From Panulirus ornatus (lineage: Eukaryota; Arthropoda; Malacostraca; Decapoda; Palinuridae): a stretch of 64,000 nt of DNA. Positions within the stretch are counted from its first letter, which is position 1. Each line of letters begins with the position of its first letter. Shown piece by piece: positions 11,619 through 23,064 of the stretch. Below the pieces are notes generated by a model. The model searched no databases and was not told the origin of the DNA. It saw nothing but the letters and a program-made list of their open reading frames with translations. The translations under genes were made by a program, and so were the position numbers. The stretch is taken from positions 10,605,197 through 10,669,196 of the forward strand of contig NC_092261.1 in assembly GCF_036320965.1 (NCBI RefSeq). Direction: 5' to 3'.

Positions 11619-11621
<3 letters not shown>
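11137..11621. other. unassigned DNA
   Basis: No gene, RNA or repeat family recognised. Confidence 0.4.

Positions 11622-11681
<60 letters not shown>
11622..11681. repeat. (CT)n microsatellite
   Basis: Pure CT array of 60 bp. Confidence 0.97.
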
Positions 11682-11683
<2 letters not shown>

Positions 11684-11789
11684 CTGTGTCTCGCTGGGTC
11701 GTGCTGAAGCTTCAGGTTCACTGGGAAATGAACATTAGGTCTGAATAGTGCAAACATGAAGGGTAATGATGCGGGAGGTGGAAAGGACC

Positions 11790-11924
<135 letters not shown>

Positions 11925-11980
11925 TGTGAATAATATGATATGGCATTCGAGAAGTATGTTTAGTATTTGGCCATGACATG

Positions 11981-11981
<1 letters not shown>

Positions 11982-12055
<74 letters not shown>
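11982..12055. repeat. (TA)n microsatellite
   Basis: Pure TA array of 74 bp. It lies about 60 bp upstream of a dispersed-repeat copy. Confidence 0.97.
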
Positions 12056-12059
<4 letters not shown>

Positions 12060-12116
12060 GAAATGTTACAAAATTATGTAATGAAGCAACTCTTTTCTTT
12101 TTAACATTTAACATTA

Positions 12117-12260
12117 CGAAGTTCTGGCCACAGGGGGCTAATAAAGACCCTTTGTGACCCCTCCCCTGTCATCCTTGTGCGCTACCGCTGGCAGGGTAAA
12201 CACGGCGTGCACATTAACTCAGCCGCTAATGACAGCAAAAACTAAAGAAAAAGACTAAAG
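12117..12260 (+). repeat. dispersed repeat family K, copy 1
   Basis: It shares, in the same order, AAGACCCTTTGTG, a CCTT-TGCGCTACCGCT block, and a GTGCACA-TAA-T-GCCG block with 24650-24765. The collinear blocks with unequal spacing indicate two diverged copies of one interspersed repeat. No coding capacity or pol III box is recognised. Confidence 0.7.
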
Positions 12261-12439
12261 TAATGCTAATGATGGACTGGAGTCTCTTGTATGATGCAGA
12301 GTGATACGTTACTCCAGCTGTGTGTTCATCTATGTCTGTGGGGCGTCGAAGGAAGCGGTTAGGGCTTTCTTTCAGAAGCCTCTTGAGAGATAAGAGAGAT
12401 AATGGTTATCATATGGAGAGCATTTGTTACATTCATTCA

Positions 12440-12538
12440 GTAACACAGAGACGCTGCCATATTTATTCTTACACACGTACACGACATACAGCCATTTTTT
12501 CATACATATACGGGGCCCTATCACAACCATTAGTACAT
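12440..12538. repeat. degenerate 32-bp minisatellite units, left of the LINE
   Basis: Three degenerate units precede the LINE. The last reads CCTATCACAACCATTAG then TACATATATA, close to units at 14713 and 14909 on the other side of the LINE. This shows that the LINE inserted into, and now splits, the tandem array. Confidence 0.8.
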
Positions 12539-12571
12539 ATATAAAGAAAGAGACAGGAGGTCAAGAGAAAG

Positions 12572-14395
12572 GTGCAAGAGGTGAAAAAAAGGGCAAATGA
12601 GAGTTGGGGTGAGAGACTATCAGTAAATTTTAGGGAGAATAAAAAGATGTTCTGGAAGGAGGTAAATAGGGTGCGTAAGACAAGGGAGCAAATGGGAACT
12701 TCAGTGAAGGGCGTAAATGGGGAGGTGATAACAAGTAGTGGTGATGTGAGAAGGAGATGGAATGAGTATTTTGAAGGTCTGTTGAATGTGTCTGATGACA
12801 GAGTGGCAGATATAGGGTGTTTTGGTCGAGGTGGTGTGCAAAGTGAGAGGGTTAGGGAAAATGATTTGGTAAACAGAGAAGAGGTAGTAAAAGCTTTGCG
12901 GAAGATGAAAGCCGGCAAGGCAGCAGGTTTGGATGGTATTGCAGTGGAATTTATTAAAAAAGGGGGTGACTGTATTGTTGACTGGTTGGTAAGGTTATTT
13001 AATGTATGTTTGACTCATGGTGAGGTGCCTGAGGATTGGCGGAATGCGTGCATAGTGCCATTGTACAAAGGCAAAGGGGATAAGAGTGAGTGCTCAAATT
13101 ACAGAGGTATAAGTTTGTTGAGTATTCCTGGTAAATTATATGGGAGGGTATTGATTGAGAGGGTGAAGGCATGTACAGAGCATCAGATTGGGGAAGAGCA
13201 GTGTGGTTTCAGAAGTGGGAGAGGATGTGTGGATCAGGTGTTTGCTTTGAAGAATGTATGTGAGAAATACTTAGAAAAGCAAATGGATTTGTATGTAGCA
13301 TTTATGGATCTGGAGAAGGCATATGATAGAGTTGATAGAGATGCTCTGTGGAAGGTATTAAGAATATATGGTGTGGGAGGCAAGTTGTTAGAAGCAGTGA
13401 AAAGTTTTTATCGAGGATGTAAGGCATGTGTACGTGTAGGAAGAGAGGAAAGTGATTGGTTCTCAGTGAATGTAGGTTTGCGGCAGGGGTGTGTGATGTC
13501 TCCATGGTTGTTTAATTTGTTTATGGATGGGGTTGTTAGGGAGGTAAATGCAAGAGTCTTGGAAAGAGGGGCAAGTATGAAGTCTGTTGGGGATGAGAGA
13601 GCTTGGGAAGTGAGTCAGTTGTTGTTCGCTGATGATACAGCGCTGGTGGCGGATTCATGTGAGAAACTGCAGAAGCTGGTGACGGAGTTTGGTAAAGTGT
13701 GTGGAAGAAGAAAGTTAAGAGTAAATGTGAATAAGAGCAAGGTTATTAGGTACAGTAGGGTTGAGGGTCAAGTCAATTGGGAGGTGAGTTTGAATGGAGA
13801 AAAACTGGAGGAAGTGAAGTGTTTTAGATATCTGGGAGTGGATCTGTCAGCGGATGGAACCATGGAAGCGGAAGTGGATCATAGGGTGGGGGAGGGGGCG
13901 AAAATTTTGGGAGCCTTGAAAAATGTGTGGAAGTCGAGAACATTATCTCGGAAAGCAAAAATGGGTATGTTTGAAGGAATAGTAGTTCCAACAATGTTGT
14001 ATGGTTGCGAGGCGTGGGCTATGGATAGAGTTGTGCGCAGGAGGATGGATGTGCTGGAAATGAGATGTTTGAGGACAATGTGTGGTGTGAGGTGGTTTGA
14101 TCGAGTAAGTAACGTAAGGGTGAGAGAGATGTGTGGAAATAAAAAGAGCGTGGTTGAGAGAGCAGAAGAGGGTGTTTTGAAATGGTTTGGGCACATGGAG
14201 AGAATGAGTGAGGAAAGATTGACCAAGAGGATATATGTGTCGGAGGTGGAGGGAACGAGGAGAAGAGGGAGACCAAATTGGAGGTGGAAAGATGGAGTGA
14301 AGAGGATTTTGTGTGATCGGGGCCTGAACATGCAGGAGGGTGAAAGGAGGGCAAGGAATAGAGTGAATTGGAGCGATGTGGTATACAGGGGTTGA
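12572..14395 (+). CDS. RTE-like non-LTR retrotransposon reverse transcriptase (5'-truncated)
   Basis: It encodes an RNA-directed DNA polymerase that would copy LINE RNA at a nicked target. Counting from the GTG at 12572: AGLDGI at about residue 118; YRGISLLS at 177; the catalytic box FMDLEKAYDRVD at 244, giving the first aspartate at 246; LRQGCVMSP at 303; and FADDT at 352, giving the catalytic Asp pair at 354-355. YLG lies near 420, then a thumb/C-terminal region with YGCEAW and a basic GRPNWRWKDG segment near 564. These match RTE-clade proteins, which usually carry an endonuclease N-terminal to RT; that is missing here. The frame is open from 12545 and the GTG is not a credible eukaryotic start, so the protein is a fragment. 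The stop is TGA. No frameshift or stop interrupts 607 codons. Codon use is AT/G-biased on this strand. A relative lies at 52870-53500. Confidence 0.93.
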   Translation: MQEVKKRANESWGERLSVNFRENKKMFWKEVNRVRKTREQMGTSVKGVNGEVITSSGDVRRRWNEYFEGLLNVSDDRVADIGCFGRGGVQSERVRENDLVNREEVVKALRKMKAGKAAGLDGIAVEFIKKGGDCIVDWLVRLFNVCLTHGEVPEDWRNACIVPLYKGKGDKSECSNYRGISLLSIPGKLYGRVLIERVKACTEHQIGEEQCGFRSGRGCVDQVFALKNVCEKYLEKQMDLYVAFMDLEKAYDRVDRDALWKVLRIYGVGGKLLEAVKSFYRGCKACVRVGREESDWFSVNVGLRQGCVMSPWLFNLFMDGVVREVNARVLERGASMKSVGDERAWEVSQLLFADDTALVADSCEKLQKLVTEFGKVCGRRKLRVNVNKSKVIRYSRVEGQVNWEVSLNGEKLEEVKCFRYLGVDLSADGTMEAEVDHRVGEGAKILGALKNVWKSRTLSRKAKMGMFEGIVVPTMLYGCEAWAMDRVVRRRMDVLEMRCLRTMCGVRWFDRVSNVRVREMCGNKKSVVERAEEGVLKWFGHMERMSEERLTKRIYVSEVEGTRRRGRPNWRWKDGVKRILCDRGLNMQEGERRARNRVNWSDVVYRG

Positions 14396-14576
14396 CGTGC
14401 TGTCAGTGGATTGAATCAAGGCATGTGAAGCGTCCGGGGTAAACCATGGAAAGCTGTGTAGGTATGTATATTTGCGTGTGTGGACGTGTGTATGTACATG
14501 TGTATGGGGAGGGTTGGGCCATTTCTTTCGTCTGTTTCCTTGCGCTACCTCGCAAACGCGGGAGACAGCGACAAAG

Positions 14577-14579
<3 letters not shown>
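14396..14579 (+). other. 3' UTR of the RTE-like LINE
   Basis: The first 60 bp align with the sequence downstream of the RTE relic at 53 kb (shared CGTGCTGTC, TTGAA-CA-GGCAT and AAACCATGG). The last 35 bp, containing CGCTACCTCGC, are the reverse complement of the conserved block in SINE-like copy A. This end is probably what the RT recognises for priming. Confidence 0.75.

Positions 14580-14664
<85 letters not shown>
14580..14664. repeat. A run plus (TA)n at the LINE 3' end
   Basis: About 37 A followed by about 48 bp of TA. The array marks the 3' end of the LINE. Confidence 0.95.
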
Positions 14665-14667
<3 letters not shown>

Positions 14668-15260
14668 TCACTGTAATAACCATTATTATATATGTACTAT
14701 CCCTACACATGTACCGTCCTCATCACAACCATTAGCACAAATGTACCGCCTTTATCACAAACCATTTGTACACACATACTTTCATTGTCACAGCCGTAAC
14801 TACACATGAACCATCGTTACAACGACCGTCAGGATAAATGGGCCGTCTCTATCACAGCCATTAACGCACATGTACGTTGTGTATCACAACCGCTAGCATA
14901 CACGTACGGCCTCTATCACAGCCATAAGCACGCATGTACGGCCTCTATCACAGCCATAAGCACGCATGTACGGCCTCTATCACAGCCATAAGCACGCATG
15001 TACGGCCTCTATCACAGCCATAAGTACGCATGTACGGCCTCTATCACAGCCATAAGCACGCATGTACGGCCTCTATCACAGCCATAAGCACGCATGTACG
15101 GCCTCTATCACAGCCATAAGCACGCATGTACGGCCTCTATCACAGCCATTAGCACGCATGTACGGCCTCTATCACAGCCATAAGCACGCATGTACGGCCT
15201 CTATCACAGCCATTAGCACGCATGTACGGCCTCTATCACAGCCATTAGCACGCATGTACT
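14665..15260. repeat. 32-bp minisatellite, homogeneous at its right side
   Basis: The phrase GCCTCTATCACAGCCAT starts at 14909 and every 32 bp after that to 15229, giving eleven near-identical units. Variation is limited to CATAAG/CATTAG and one TACG. To the left, at least six degenerate units (about 14681-14908) keep a similar period. Homogeneous on one side and decayed on the other is the usual outcome of unequal exchange concentrated at one end. Because 32 is not a multiple of three, the open frames over it cycle with a 32-residue period and are not genes. Confidence 0.97.
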
Positions 15261-15965
15261 CTCCAGAAGAAAAAGTTATTTCAATGTGGAACGAGACACA
15301 CATTAAACAAACAGCTCTACCAGTTTCCAGTGTGTCTCCCTCACTGATACGTGTGTGAAAAGTTTGCATATTTGCACCAGAGGCAAAATCTGGTCCGTGG
15401 TTGATAACATTGATAAATAGGTAAGATAAGGTAAGGTAAGCTGTACCAAAGGTAAGTGTGGGCAAATTTAAGGATAAGGTAGGGGGTCCTGGCCATTAAG
15501 AACGTTTGACAGTGGAAGAAGGTATTATAACCTCCTCTTAATTACCTCTTAATCAGCCACAAGTTTCATTATGCCTCGTAAATTAGCGTAAGCATTGTGA
15601 TGGAGCTTGGCCTCCAGTGAATCATCCCTGCAGGCCCGGCGCGATAATCTGGCAAATAATTTAGGGGTTCACACGCTCGAGGTGATTTAAGACAAACTCG
15701 GGAATTATAGAGTACGAGGCAGGGGGCAGGTCGGTCAGTACGGATAGTGGAGAGGCGGATAGTGGAGGAGAGTCGGATAGTGGAGAGGCTAGAGTGGGTG
15801 GTTAGGGGCTAAGGCTAGCGCCTCAATAGCCTCCGGTCGAGTTCTTGACGAACATCAATCATAAATGAGTGGATGATCATTACGATTATTATATGTGGTT
15901 CATGCCTGCCTCTGGAGGAGGTGCTCCTCCCTTATCTTTTTGAGGCACAGTAGGTCAAAAGGTGT

Positions 15966-15967
<2 letters not shown>
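15261..15967. other. unassigned DNA
   Basis: Contains a short AAGGTAAGGTAAG run near 15421-15445 and three copies of CGGATAGTGGAG(AGG) at 15739-15788. No gene is recognised. Confidence 0.45.

Positions 15968-16018
<51 letters not shown>
15968..16018. repeat. (GT)n microsatellite
   Basis: Pure GT array. Confidence 0.97.
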
Positions 16019-16022
<4 letters not shown>

Positions 16023-16352
16023 TACAGTTCAACTGAGTAATACGAGTTGGGCGTCTTCGCTGTAATGGGTGTTGCATCGTGAGTACGATGGCTCTTGGAC
16101 TACGGCGAGACGGTGTTTATGACGATGGATGACGTCCAGAGCGTGGACGTAGGGGGAAGTGTTGGCAGACTCGTGTCTTATGTGAGGAGTGTGGCTGGCA
16201 TTAGATGGGTGTATTATGTCTGGTGGGATTGGGCCGATTGTATAGCTTAGACGTGTTGGAGAGACTGAAGAGGGATTGGAAATGAGAACTGCTCCTTGGG
16301 GAAATATATTGTCGCGTGTAAGTGGTTTCGAAGTGAAGCCACTGGTCAAGAT

Positions 16353-16356
<4 letters not shown>
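16019..16356. other. unassigned DNA
   Basis: No gene recognised. The minus-strand frame over 16029-16358 has no known domain. Confidence 0.4.

Positions 16357-16401
<45 letters not shown>
16357..16401. repeat. (AT)n microsatellite
   Basis: Pure array that ends exactly where the SINE-like fragment begins. Confidence 0.97.
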
Positions 16402-16573
<172 letters not shown>

Positions 16574-16680
16574 CACGAGCAAAAATTCCTCCCCAGTTTT
16601 GATGATATTTAATACAGGTACAGGGAGGTATCGTCGAAATATAAAATGCATCGAGCTAAAACTTCTGCAGGTTGCTAATC

Positions 16681-16763
16681 CTCATCCTCCTCCTCCTCCT
16701 CCTCCTCCTTACCCCCTTTCTCCTCCTCCTCCTCCTCACCCTCCTCCTCCTCCTCCTCCTCCC
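16681..16763. repeat. CCT/CTC polypyrimidine tract
   Basis: Three blocks of CCT units separated by CCCCTTT and CACC. The minus-strand Arg-rich frame comes from it. Confidence 0.93.
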
Positions 16764-17109
16764 TTTCAACTTTTGCCACAGTTTTGCTTTACTTCCGGCA
16801 GTGCAGCAGCCACTAATGGGATCCAAGTTACTACAGCAGGACGAAGAATACGGTAATATTTCAAGCAGACGTAATTTCAGCATTAACCGAGAAGGAAACT
16901 TTGGAAAAAATTTAGCATTGGTATCAGGATATTTCTTTCACCTGACTACTTCTAGAGGTGATGAATGATTGTGGGAGCTTTATGCTTCCAATTTTATGAT
17001 GAGGATAGTGGTTCGGATGACTCACGACGATGTACGGATACACTCAGAGATATGGATACATACGAAGACATACTGCTCACAAGAACAAAGACGCAGACTT
17101 GTGCTGTTA
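16764..17109. other. unassigned DNA
   Basis: No gene or repeat family recognised. Confidence 0.4.
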
Positions 17110-17126
17110 GCGCGCGCGCGCACACA

Positions 17127-17195
<69 letters not shown>
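17110..17195. repeat. (GC)n(CA)n(GA)n compound microsatellite
   Basis: A short alternating GC block, a short CA block, then about 66 bp of GA. Alternating CG/CA can form Z-DNA and GA can form a triplex; this is established behaviour of such repeats and was not tested here. Confidence 0.97.
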
Positions 17196-17198
<3 letters not shown>

Positions 17199-17302
17199 CC
17201 TTGACACAACAAATTTAAACAAAAACTACTTGTTACTAAGACGGTAGATCTTCCCTTCTCAGTAACCAGCAGTTTTTGCTTATATTTGTCATGAGTCAAG
17301 GG

Positions 17303-17304
<2 letters not shown>

Positions 17305-17370
<66 letters not shown>
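17305..17370. repeat. (CT)n microsatellite
   Basis: Pure CT array about 110 bp after the GA array on the same strand. The two could pair as a long inverted repeat (GA with CT). Confidence 0.97.
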
Positions 17371-17373
<3 letters not shown>

Positions 17374-17464
17374 TGTGTATGCAAGCAGCTTAAGTGTGTC
17401 TTTGTTCTTACTTGTTTATATACATATATCATTATCTATTTATTTATTTTATTATACTTTGTCG

Positions 17465-17467
<3 letters not shown>

Positions 17468-17547
<80 letters not shown>
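17468..17547. repeat. (TA)n microsatellite
   Basis: Pure TA array of 80 bp. Confidence 0.97.
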
Positions 17548-17550
<3 letters not shown>

Positions 17551-18317
17551 CTCATTATGCATGAATGCTCATGACTCTTCATACATTACGTATGTAAGAG
17601 AGACAAATTAGCGACATATTAACACAGGAAAGACAAATAAATGAAGATAACATCCGATATTCTTACTTACTCAAGAGCTTAGTAATTTGATAACATAAAT
17701 CTAATTAATATTTACACTGGTGACGTTAACACTATACGTTGTTTATTGACTTTTATAATACATACGTTACTCAAACATGTTACAATGTTTTCCCGGTTTT
17801 GTTATGGTGTATTTCCATTATGAAGGGTTTTTACAAGAATTTCTCACGATGAAGGAGAATTCCATCAATCATATACGTTCCATTATTCCCAAAGCTGACG
17901 TGTCTACGTCTGGATTAAGTCGAAAGCTCGCAGACGATCTGCAGAAACCACTGCTATGTTCCAGGTGGTTTGGCCGCAGAGATGTGAATATCATTCTCGA
18001 GTGTTGACTGGAGAGATGGGGGTCGGAAAACAAGAAGAATCCAGGAGGGTTTGGTGCGATGGTTCTTAAGAGTAAGGTTTGGAGGGTCCGTAGAAGGCAA
18101 GAACGTTAAGGGAAAGACACGAGAGACGAAGGATGGGTAACCGCATGGTATGGCTTAGCCCAGGCGATGATACACACTGTCAGGCTATCAAGAGGAGATG
18201 AACTTGTAGAGAATTCAGTTCCTTGTCATCTATGGCTGGGCAGATCCCCCCACTTTTTCAAAAGCGAGTGCCAAAGGGGTGGTAATCGTAGTAATGGCCT
18301 ATTAGCGGCAGTGTTGA

Positions 18318-18322
<5 letters not shown>
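17548..18322. other. unassigned DNA
   Basis: A 76-codon open frame at 17777-18007 is free of simple repeats, unlike most frames here. It shows no domain I recognise, and coding status is unsupported. Confidence 0.4.

Positions 18323-18396
<74 letters not shown>
18323..18396. repeat. (CT)n microsatellite
   Basis: Pure CT array. Confidence 0.97.
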
Positions 18397-18399
<3 letters not shown>

Positions 18400-19539
18400 G
18401 GTTCTAGCCACCCACGATCAGAAGTCCTTACCGACGTCGGGCCTTGAACAATACACGAAAAAAATGGAAAACAGAAATGAGGAAAGAGAACTGATGGTCA
18501 CACGAGAGCTCATACCTCCGGCAGTGTAGCAAATTAGAGTGTTTGAAGCTGGTCGCTCAAGCCACAAAATAAAAGGCCAGAACGATCCACGTAGCCCATG
18601 AAAAAAAAACTAGGATCGTTTCGGATAAAAGCTGAAGAAAAAAGATTGGGAATTAGCTGGCACGACTTAGCTAGAGGTGTCTCCCTTGGCAGGGAGCCTC
18701 CAGCATGTGACCATTACCAACCCACCCGCAGGCGCCTAACCACAGCCCAGACTCTTTTCCATCATAATCTTATGAGGAACAGGAGGAGGTGTCGTCAATA
18801 ACAGTGGAGATGGAGAGATAGGTGGTAGAACACTGCAGGGGGTGTGTGTCCCGCCCGTATAACGAAAGGAAGGAGATCATTTTCGTGGAGATCGAGACGA
18901 TAGCTGGGCTACTCAGGAGAAGGAGAGATGGAGAGATAATTCTATACTGATTGGAAAATGATAAAGTACACTGAGAGATGATGCTAGATGGAAGGTAGGT
19001 AAGAAAATATTGACAGAGAGCCCTGGGGCGGAGGGATGTGTGGAACGGAGAAGGCAACACAGCCAAGAAAAACGAGAACACGAGGCCGAGAGACAGTCGA
19101 CCGAGACAGACCTTGAAATAACCAAGCTCCTTGCCAAAGTTTGTCGTGCCTCGAGCTGGTTTTTGGGGGGCGCCAGCAGCGTCGCTCTACCTAATGACGC
19201 CCAAGTGTCACAGATAACACGCTGGGAGTCAAGGGGAAGGGGTCGTCTCTCCACCCCACCTCCTCCAGGATATCAAGAGAGAGCGGGCTCATGTCAAGGA
19301 GGGCCTTTGATCCCATCCTCCAAGACGTCAGAAATAGCGAGGGGTGAAGTCAAGTGAGGTGTTTGCCACTAACCCTCAAGATGTCAGAATATGCCAAGGT
19401 AAGTCAAGAGAGGTCATCGCCCCAAGTCTGTTCCGCGTGCCAGGATTAGCTGAGTTAGCATCACAGCCTGGGTCAAAATGGGTCATATCTCCCACCGCCT
19501 TGAGGCCAAATTCCTCTTGATCCACCATGAAGGATAATT
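18397..19539. other. unassigned DNA
   Basis: Open frames of about 100-115 codons occur on both strands over 18770-19357 without a recognisable domain. Purine-rich GGAGA-type sequence at 18780-19100. Confidence 0.45.
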
Positions 19540-19585
19540 GTGTACAAATGTACAATTGTACAATTGTACAATTCTGTACAATGTA
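19540..19585. repeat. short palindromic repeat TGTACAATTG
   Basis: About four units of TGTACAA(TTG) in tandem. Both TGTACA and CAATTG are palindromes, so the whole stretch can form alternative hairpins. Confidence 0.85.
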
Positions 19586-19936
19586 GTGGAGTGATGGAAG
19601 GGCCACCAGCTTCATATCTTTATCTTCAGTGTTGTCCAGGATCTTTTATTTTTGTCTAGATCAAATTGTGCTTCGCTTTAGTCCTTCTTCACCATTCCTC
19701 TCTGTTCATCAGCCTTGACCTACATCTTTCGGACGTATGAAAAAAAAGACATTTAATGACATGAATTGAAGGATAATTTCTGAGTCTCCGAAGCTAATAA
19801 GCTTTCGATCATGAAATCCACTAAGCGGGATAATCCAATTGGATCACTGTGCCGCTGGTCCTCATGCATGCGTATCGTAGAAGACAAGTGATCCGGCGAT
19901 TTCGTTCTCGAGAACACAGAATTACGCTTTGTTCAG
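19586..19936. other. unassigned DNA
   Basis: No gene recognised. Confidence 0.4.
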
Positions 19937-20009
19937 GAGGAGGAGGAAGAGGAGGAGGAAGAGGAGAGGGAGGAGGAGGAGGAGGATAGGAGGAGGAGGA
20001 GGAGGAGGC
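19937..20009. repeat. GGA/GAA purine tract
   Basis: Imperfect GGA repeat. The minus-strand Ser/Pro-rich frame over 19821-20141 derives from it. Confidence 0.9.
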
Positions 20010-21024
20010 GAGGGATTGGATCACATAGTAATGCTTATCTGGGTGTGTTATCTGTAGTTGAATGCTTTTAGTAGAGTCGTGGGGGAGAGGGGGAAAAAAT
20101 AAATACACGACAAAGTCTTGCACAGTATTCTGGTGTTCCATGAATCACATTAATGTTAAGTAATTCAGAGAAGTCTCAAATATTCTTGAGTACGTAAGCC
20201 GCTATGAAACTCCCCTGGTAAGCGACTGAATAGATGACGATAACCACAGAGGCTGACGAAATCATTCATTTATACACTTTAGGGCTCAGACGGGGAGACT
20301 TATCCTAATATACACATAGCTATACCTTGTCCCCAGCCTACACCTGAAGATATTTCCCCGGTGGAAATAGAGTTTCAACATAGGCGAATGTGCGAAATAA
20401 CGCCACTGAAAAATAAGCGCATCATGAGCACATATTATAAAACTCTTTAGGCAGAATGTAAGAGCATCTTTATGCATTACTCACAAAAAATAATAAGAGA
20501 GCATTTAGGCTCATACAGAGATATGTTTAGTATGTATACAGTGTAAGAGACTTGAAGATGAGTATGGTGTATCTTTATGGATTCCAATGCAAATAGCCAG
20601 AGGCACACACTGGAGAAAAAGCGTAAAAATATGAAAGTCAGGACATGAAAGTTAGAACGATGCCCAAGTGAGTGGCCCTGATTGGTCTGTAAAGAGAAGC
20701 TAGAAATACGGAAGCAGCCTTTCCATTAAAAGCTAAAAGGGAAAAATGGGGTCTTATTACGACTCTGAGGATTTGGATTTGACTGATTTAGATATGAATC
20801 GATTTTTTGCAAACTTGGGTTAAAGAGAACTAGGAGGAGGAGGAGGAGGAGACGTAGATGGAATGCTTTTAAAGAAATCACGGGAATGCACGTAGCAATA
20901 ACATAACTGATACTTGGAATGAATGAAATTGGAACGTCGTGTGACAATAAATGTTTTCAAAACGAGGCCGGGTCAATATTGGTGTTCAAAGGGAGGAACA
21001 GAATAAGCATATGTTAACTTTACA

Positions 21025-21030
<6 letters not shown>
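20010..21030. other. unassigned DNA
   Basis: Contains a short GGA run at 20831-20852. No gene or repeat family is recognised. Confidence 0.4.
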
Positions 21031-21106
<76 letters not shown>

Positions 21107-21121
21107 CACACACACACACAC
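21031..21121. repeat. (CT)n(CA)n compound microsatellite
   Basis: About 73 bp CT followed by a CG step and a short CA array. Confidence 0.97.
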
Positions 21122-21499
21122 CCATGCTGAAAAACTAAATACGTAAGGATATATTCTCAAGCACAAGCTCACTTGCAGGCGCTCGTAATCGGATACTCAA
21201 AGACAAACAGATGAGGAGAAAACTATTCCACGCGACGAAGATCCGAGCAACTAACCGAAACGCAACCCGTATCCTGAAAGTATCAGACGAGGGGAGTTTG
21301 TGGTAGCGGTGTTCCTTACCCTCTCAGTCCATCTGCTCAGTACAGTACTGTAACTGTGTATTATGTATCGTATGCCATTACTATGCCCAGGGGGGACAAC
21401 CCCAGTGTCCAAGGAGCCCTTACTCAAGTTCATAGGCTGGAGTGGGATTTGCAAGGAACGGCTACGTACGGTTTGTGTTGTTGGTGGCTGTGCTGTGCT
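21122..21499. other. unassigned DNA
   Basis: No gene recognised. Confidence 0.4.
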
Positions 21500-21783
21500 G
21501 ACGGTGGGAGTAGTGGTGACGATGGTGGTGGAGGAGGAGAGGTAGTGGTGGTGATGGTGGTGGTGGTGGTGGTGGAGGAGGAGGAGGAGAGGTAGTGGTG
21601 GTGGTGGTGGTGGAAGAGGAGAGGTAGTGGTGGTGGTGGTGGTGGAGGAGGAGAGGTAGTGGTAGTGGTGGTGGTGGTGGAGGAGGAGAGGTAGTGGTGG
21701 TGGTGGTGGTGGAGGAGGAGAGGTAGTGGTAGTGGTGGTGGTGGTGGTGGAGGAGGAGAGGTAGTGGTGGTGGTGGGTGGTGA
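21500..21783. repeat. GGT/GGA minisatellite, about 30-bp units
   Basis: The phrase GGAGGAGAGGTAGTGGT recurs about every 30-42 bp, separated by variable numbers of GGT. The plus strand is very G-rich and almost C-free, so it may form G-quadruplexes. The His/Pro-rich minus-strand frame is an artefact. Confidence 0.95.
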
Positions 21784-22948
21784 TAATAGTGAGGCGCTTG
21801 CTTGGCGGTGCTTGGTAACGACGGTGAAAAAAAAATATACATGTTCAGTGTTATCATCATTAATGATAATATCATTACTATTATCATCATCATCGTGAAC
21901 ATCATTGGTATTAAGGATAATGGTCCAGATTATATATAAATATATTGCTGGTAGCGCCGAGCGTCGCGGTTACTACGGGGATCAAATCGGTAATGCTGGC
22001 CTTGTGCTTTTTATTCTAGTAATAGAATAACAGTAATGATCGAGGGGGATACATTGCTAGCATGGACTGGGTGATGACGGGGACAACGTAGTGGAGGGGG
22101 GAGGAGAAGATGCGGTCTTGGTAACAGTCATACTAGGTGTCGACGGTAACGGTGGTCTCGAATTACCACACAGTATCTACCGACTCTGATCCTATACCAA
22201 CGTGGTGAGGGCTGGGTCTTGTGCGTACAATTAAGCTTACTCTCTTCAGGAACGGCGATGTCCTCTGAGAGTCTGGTGGTGAGGTACTTGAGTTCCCTGA
22301 GCTCCAACCCTCGCCCTGCGCCTCCCCCTGCAGGCTAGCACCAAGCAAAATAGAGAGAATAGGAAGACCCAATACCCAAGTATGATGATGGTGAATGTTA
22401 GACAAAAAAAATACAAACGTTTGTATTGCTCGAATGGCCCATTTTGATGGTCAGGAAGATAAAGACAGTACTATCGTTAAAGATAACCGATGGTGGATGT
22501 CATCAAAAGTGATCAGAGTGTTTCGGTGGTATGTGATGAAGAAGATGGTGAGGGAAGTGTGTGGCGAGCTATGCATGACTGTGGATAATTTGGCCAAGTT
22601 GAGAGTGCATTATGTTGATGGTGGCGTGGCGTCGAAGGTGTGGTAGCAAGCACCGCCTCTGGCGAGACCATTCCCCCACACGCTCCCCACGAACACTACA
22701 TTATTTTCAACATGTTAGTTATTAGTTAAATAAGCCGCGAATATTGGGGCAAGACATGGACACGTTCCTTACAAGAAGCCCATAAGTTAGAACTCTTGAA
22801 GAAAACGAAGGAAACGTTACAGGTATCTCGGTGGAGTTTACTGGATACTTTTCATCGGTCGTCGGCAGATGATATGGTCGTTTGGTCCAGAGGAAAATAA
22901 TGTATTCACATCTATCCCGGCCTGTGTCGTTATCAGTAAGGTTAATTT

Positions 22949-22950
<2 letters not shown>
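21784..22950. other. unassigned DNA
   Basis: Contains a degenerate ATC/ATT stretch at 21850-21905 with partial dyad symmetry. The 83-codon frame at 22395-22646 has no recognised domain. Confidence 0.45.

Positions 22951-23030
<80 letters not shown>
22951..23030. repeat. (TC)n microsatellite
   Basis: Pure TC array of 80 bp. Confidence 0.97.
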
Positions 23031-23033
<3 letters not shown>

Positions 23034-23064
23034 GAGATAACATCAAGCCCCTGCCCAGAGACGG

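Larger units (their letters stand above)
12539..14664 (+). mobile_element. RTE-like LINE, 5'-truncated, with intact RT ORF
   Basis: The element comprises an open RT frame (to the stop at 14393-14395), a 3' UTR of about 185 bp, an A run and a (TA)n tail. The apurinic-type endonuclease domain that precedes RT in full RTE elements is absent, and the frame meets a stop at 12542-12544 right at the 5' junction. This fits 5' truncation on insertion. The uninterrupted ORF and long A run suggest a fairly recent insertion. Both flanks are 32-bp minisatellite sequence. I could not define a target site duplication because the flanks are repetitive. Confidence 0.9.

Noticed and set aside
13943..14710. 255-codon minus-strand frame
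   Set aside because: It is a shadow of the RT gene on the opposite strand plus the A/TA tail.
14665..15260. CRISPR-like array of 32-bp repeats
   Set aside because: Units abut directly with no unique spacers, there are no cas genes, and the setting is eukaryotic. It is a minisatellite.
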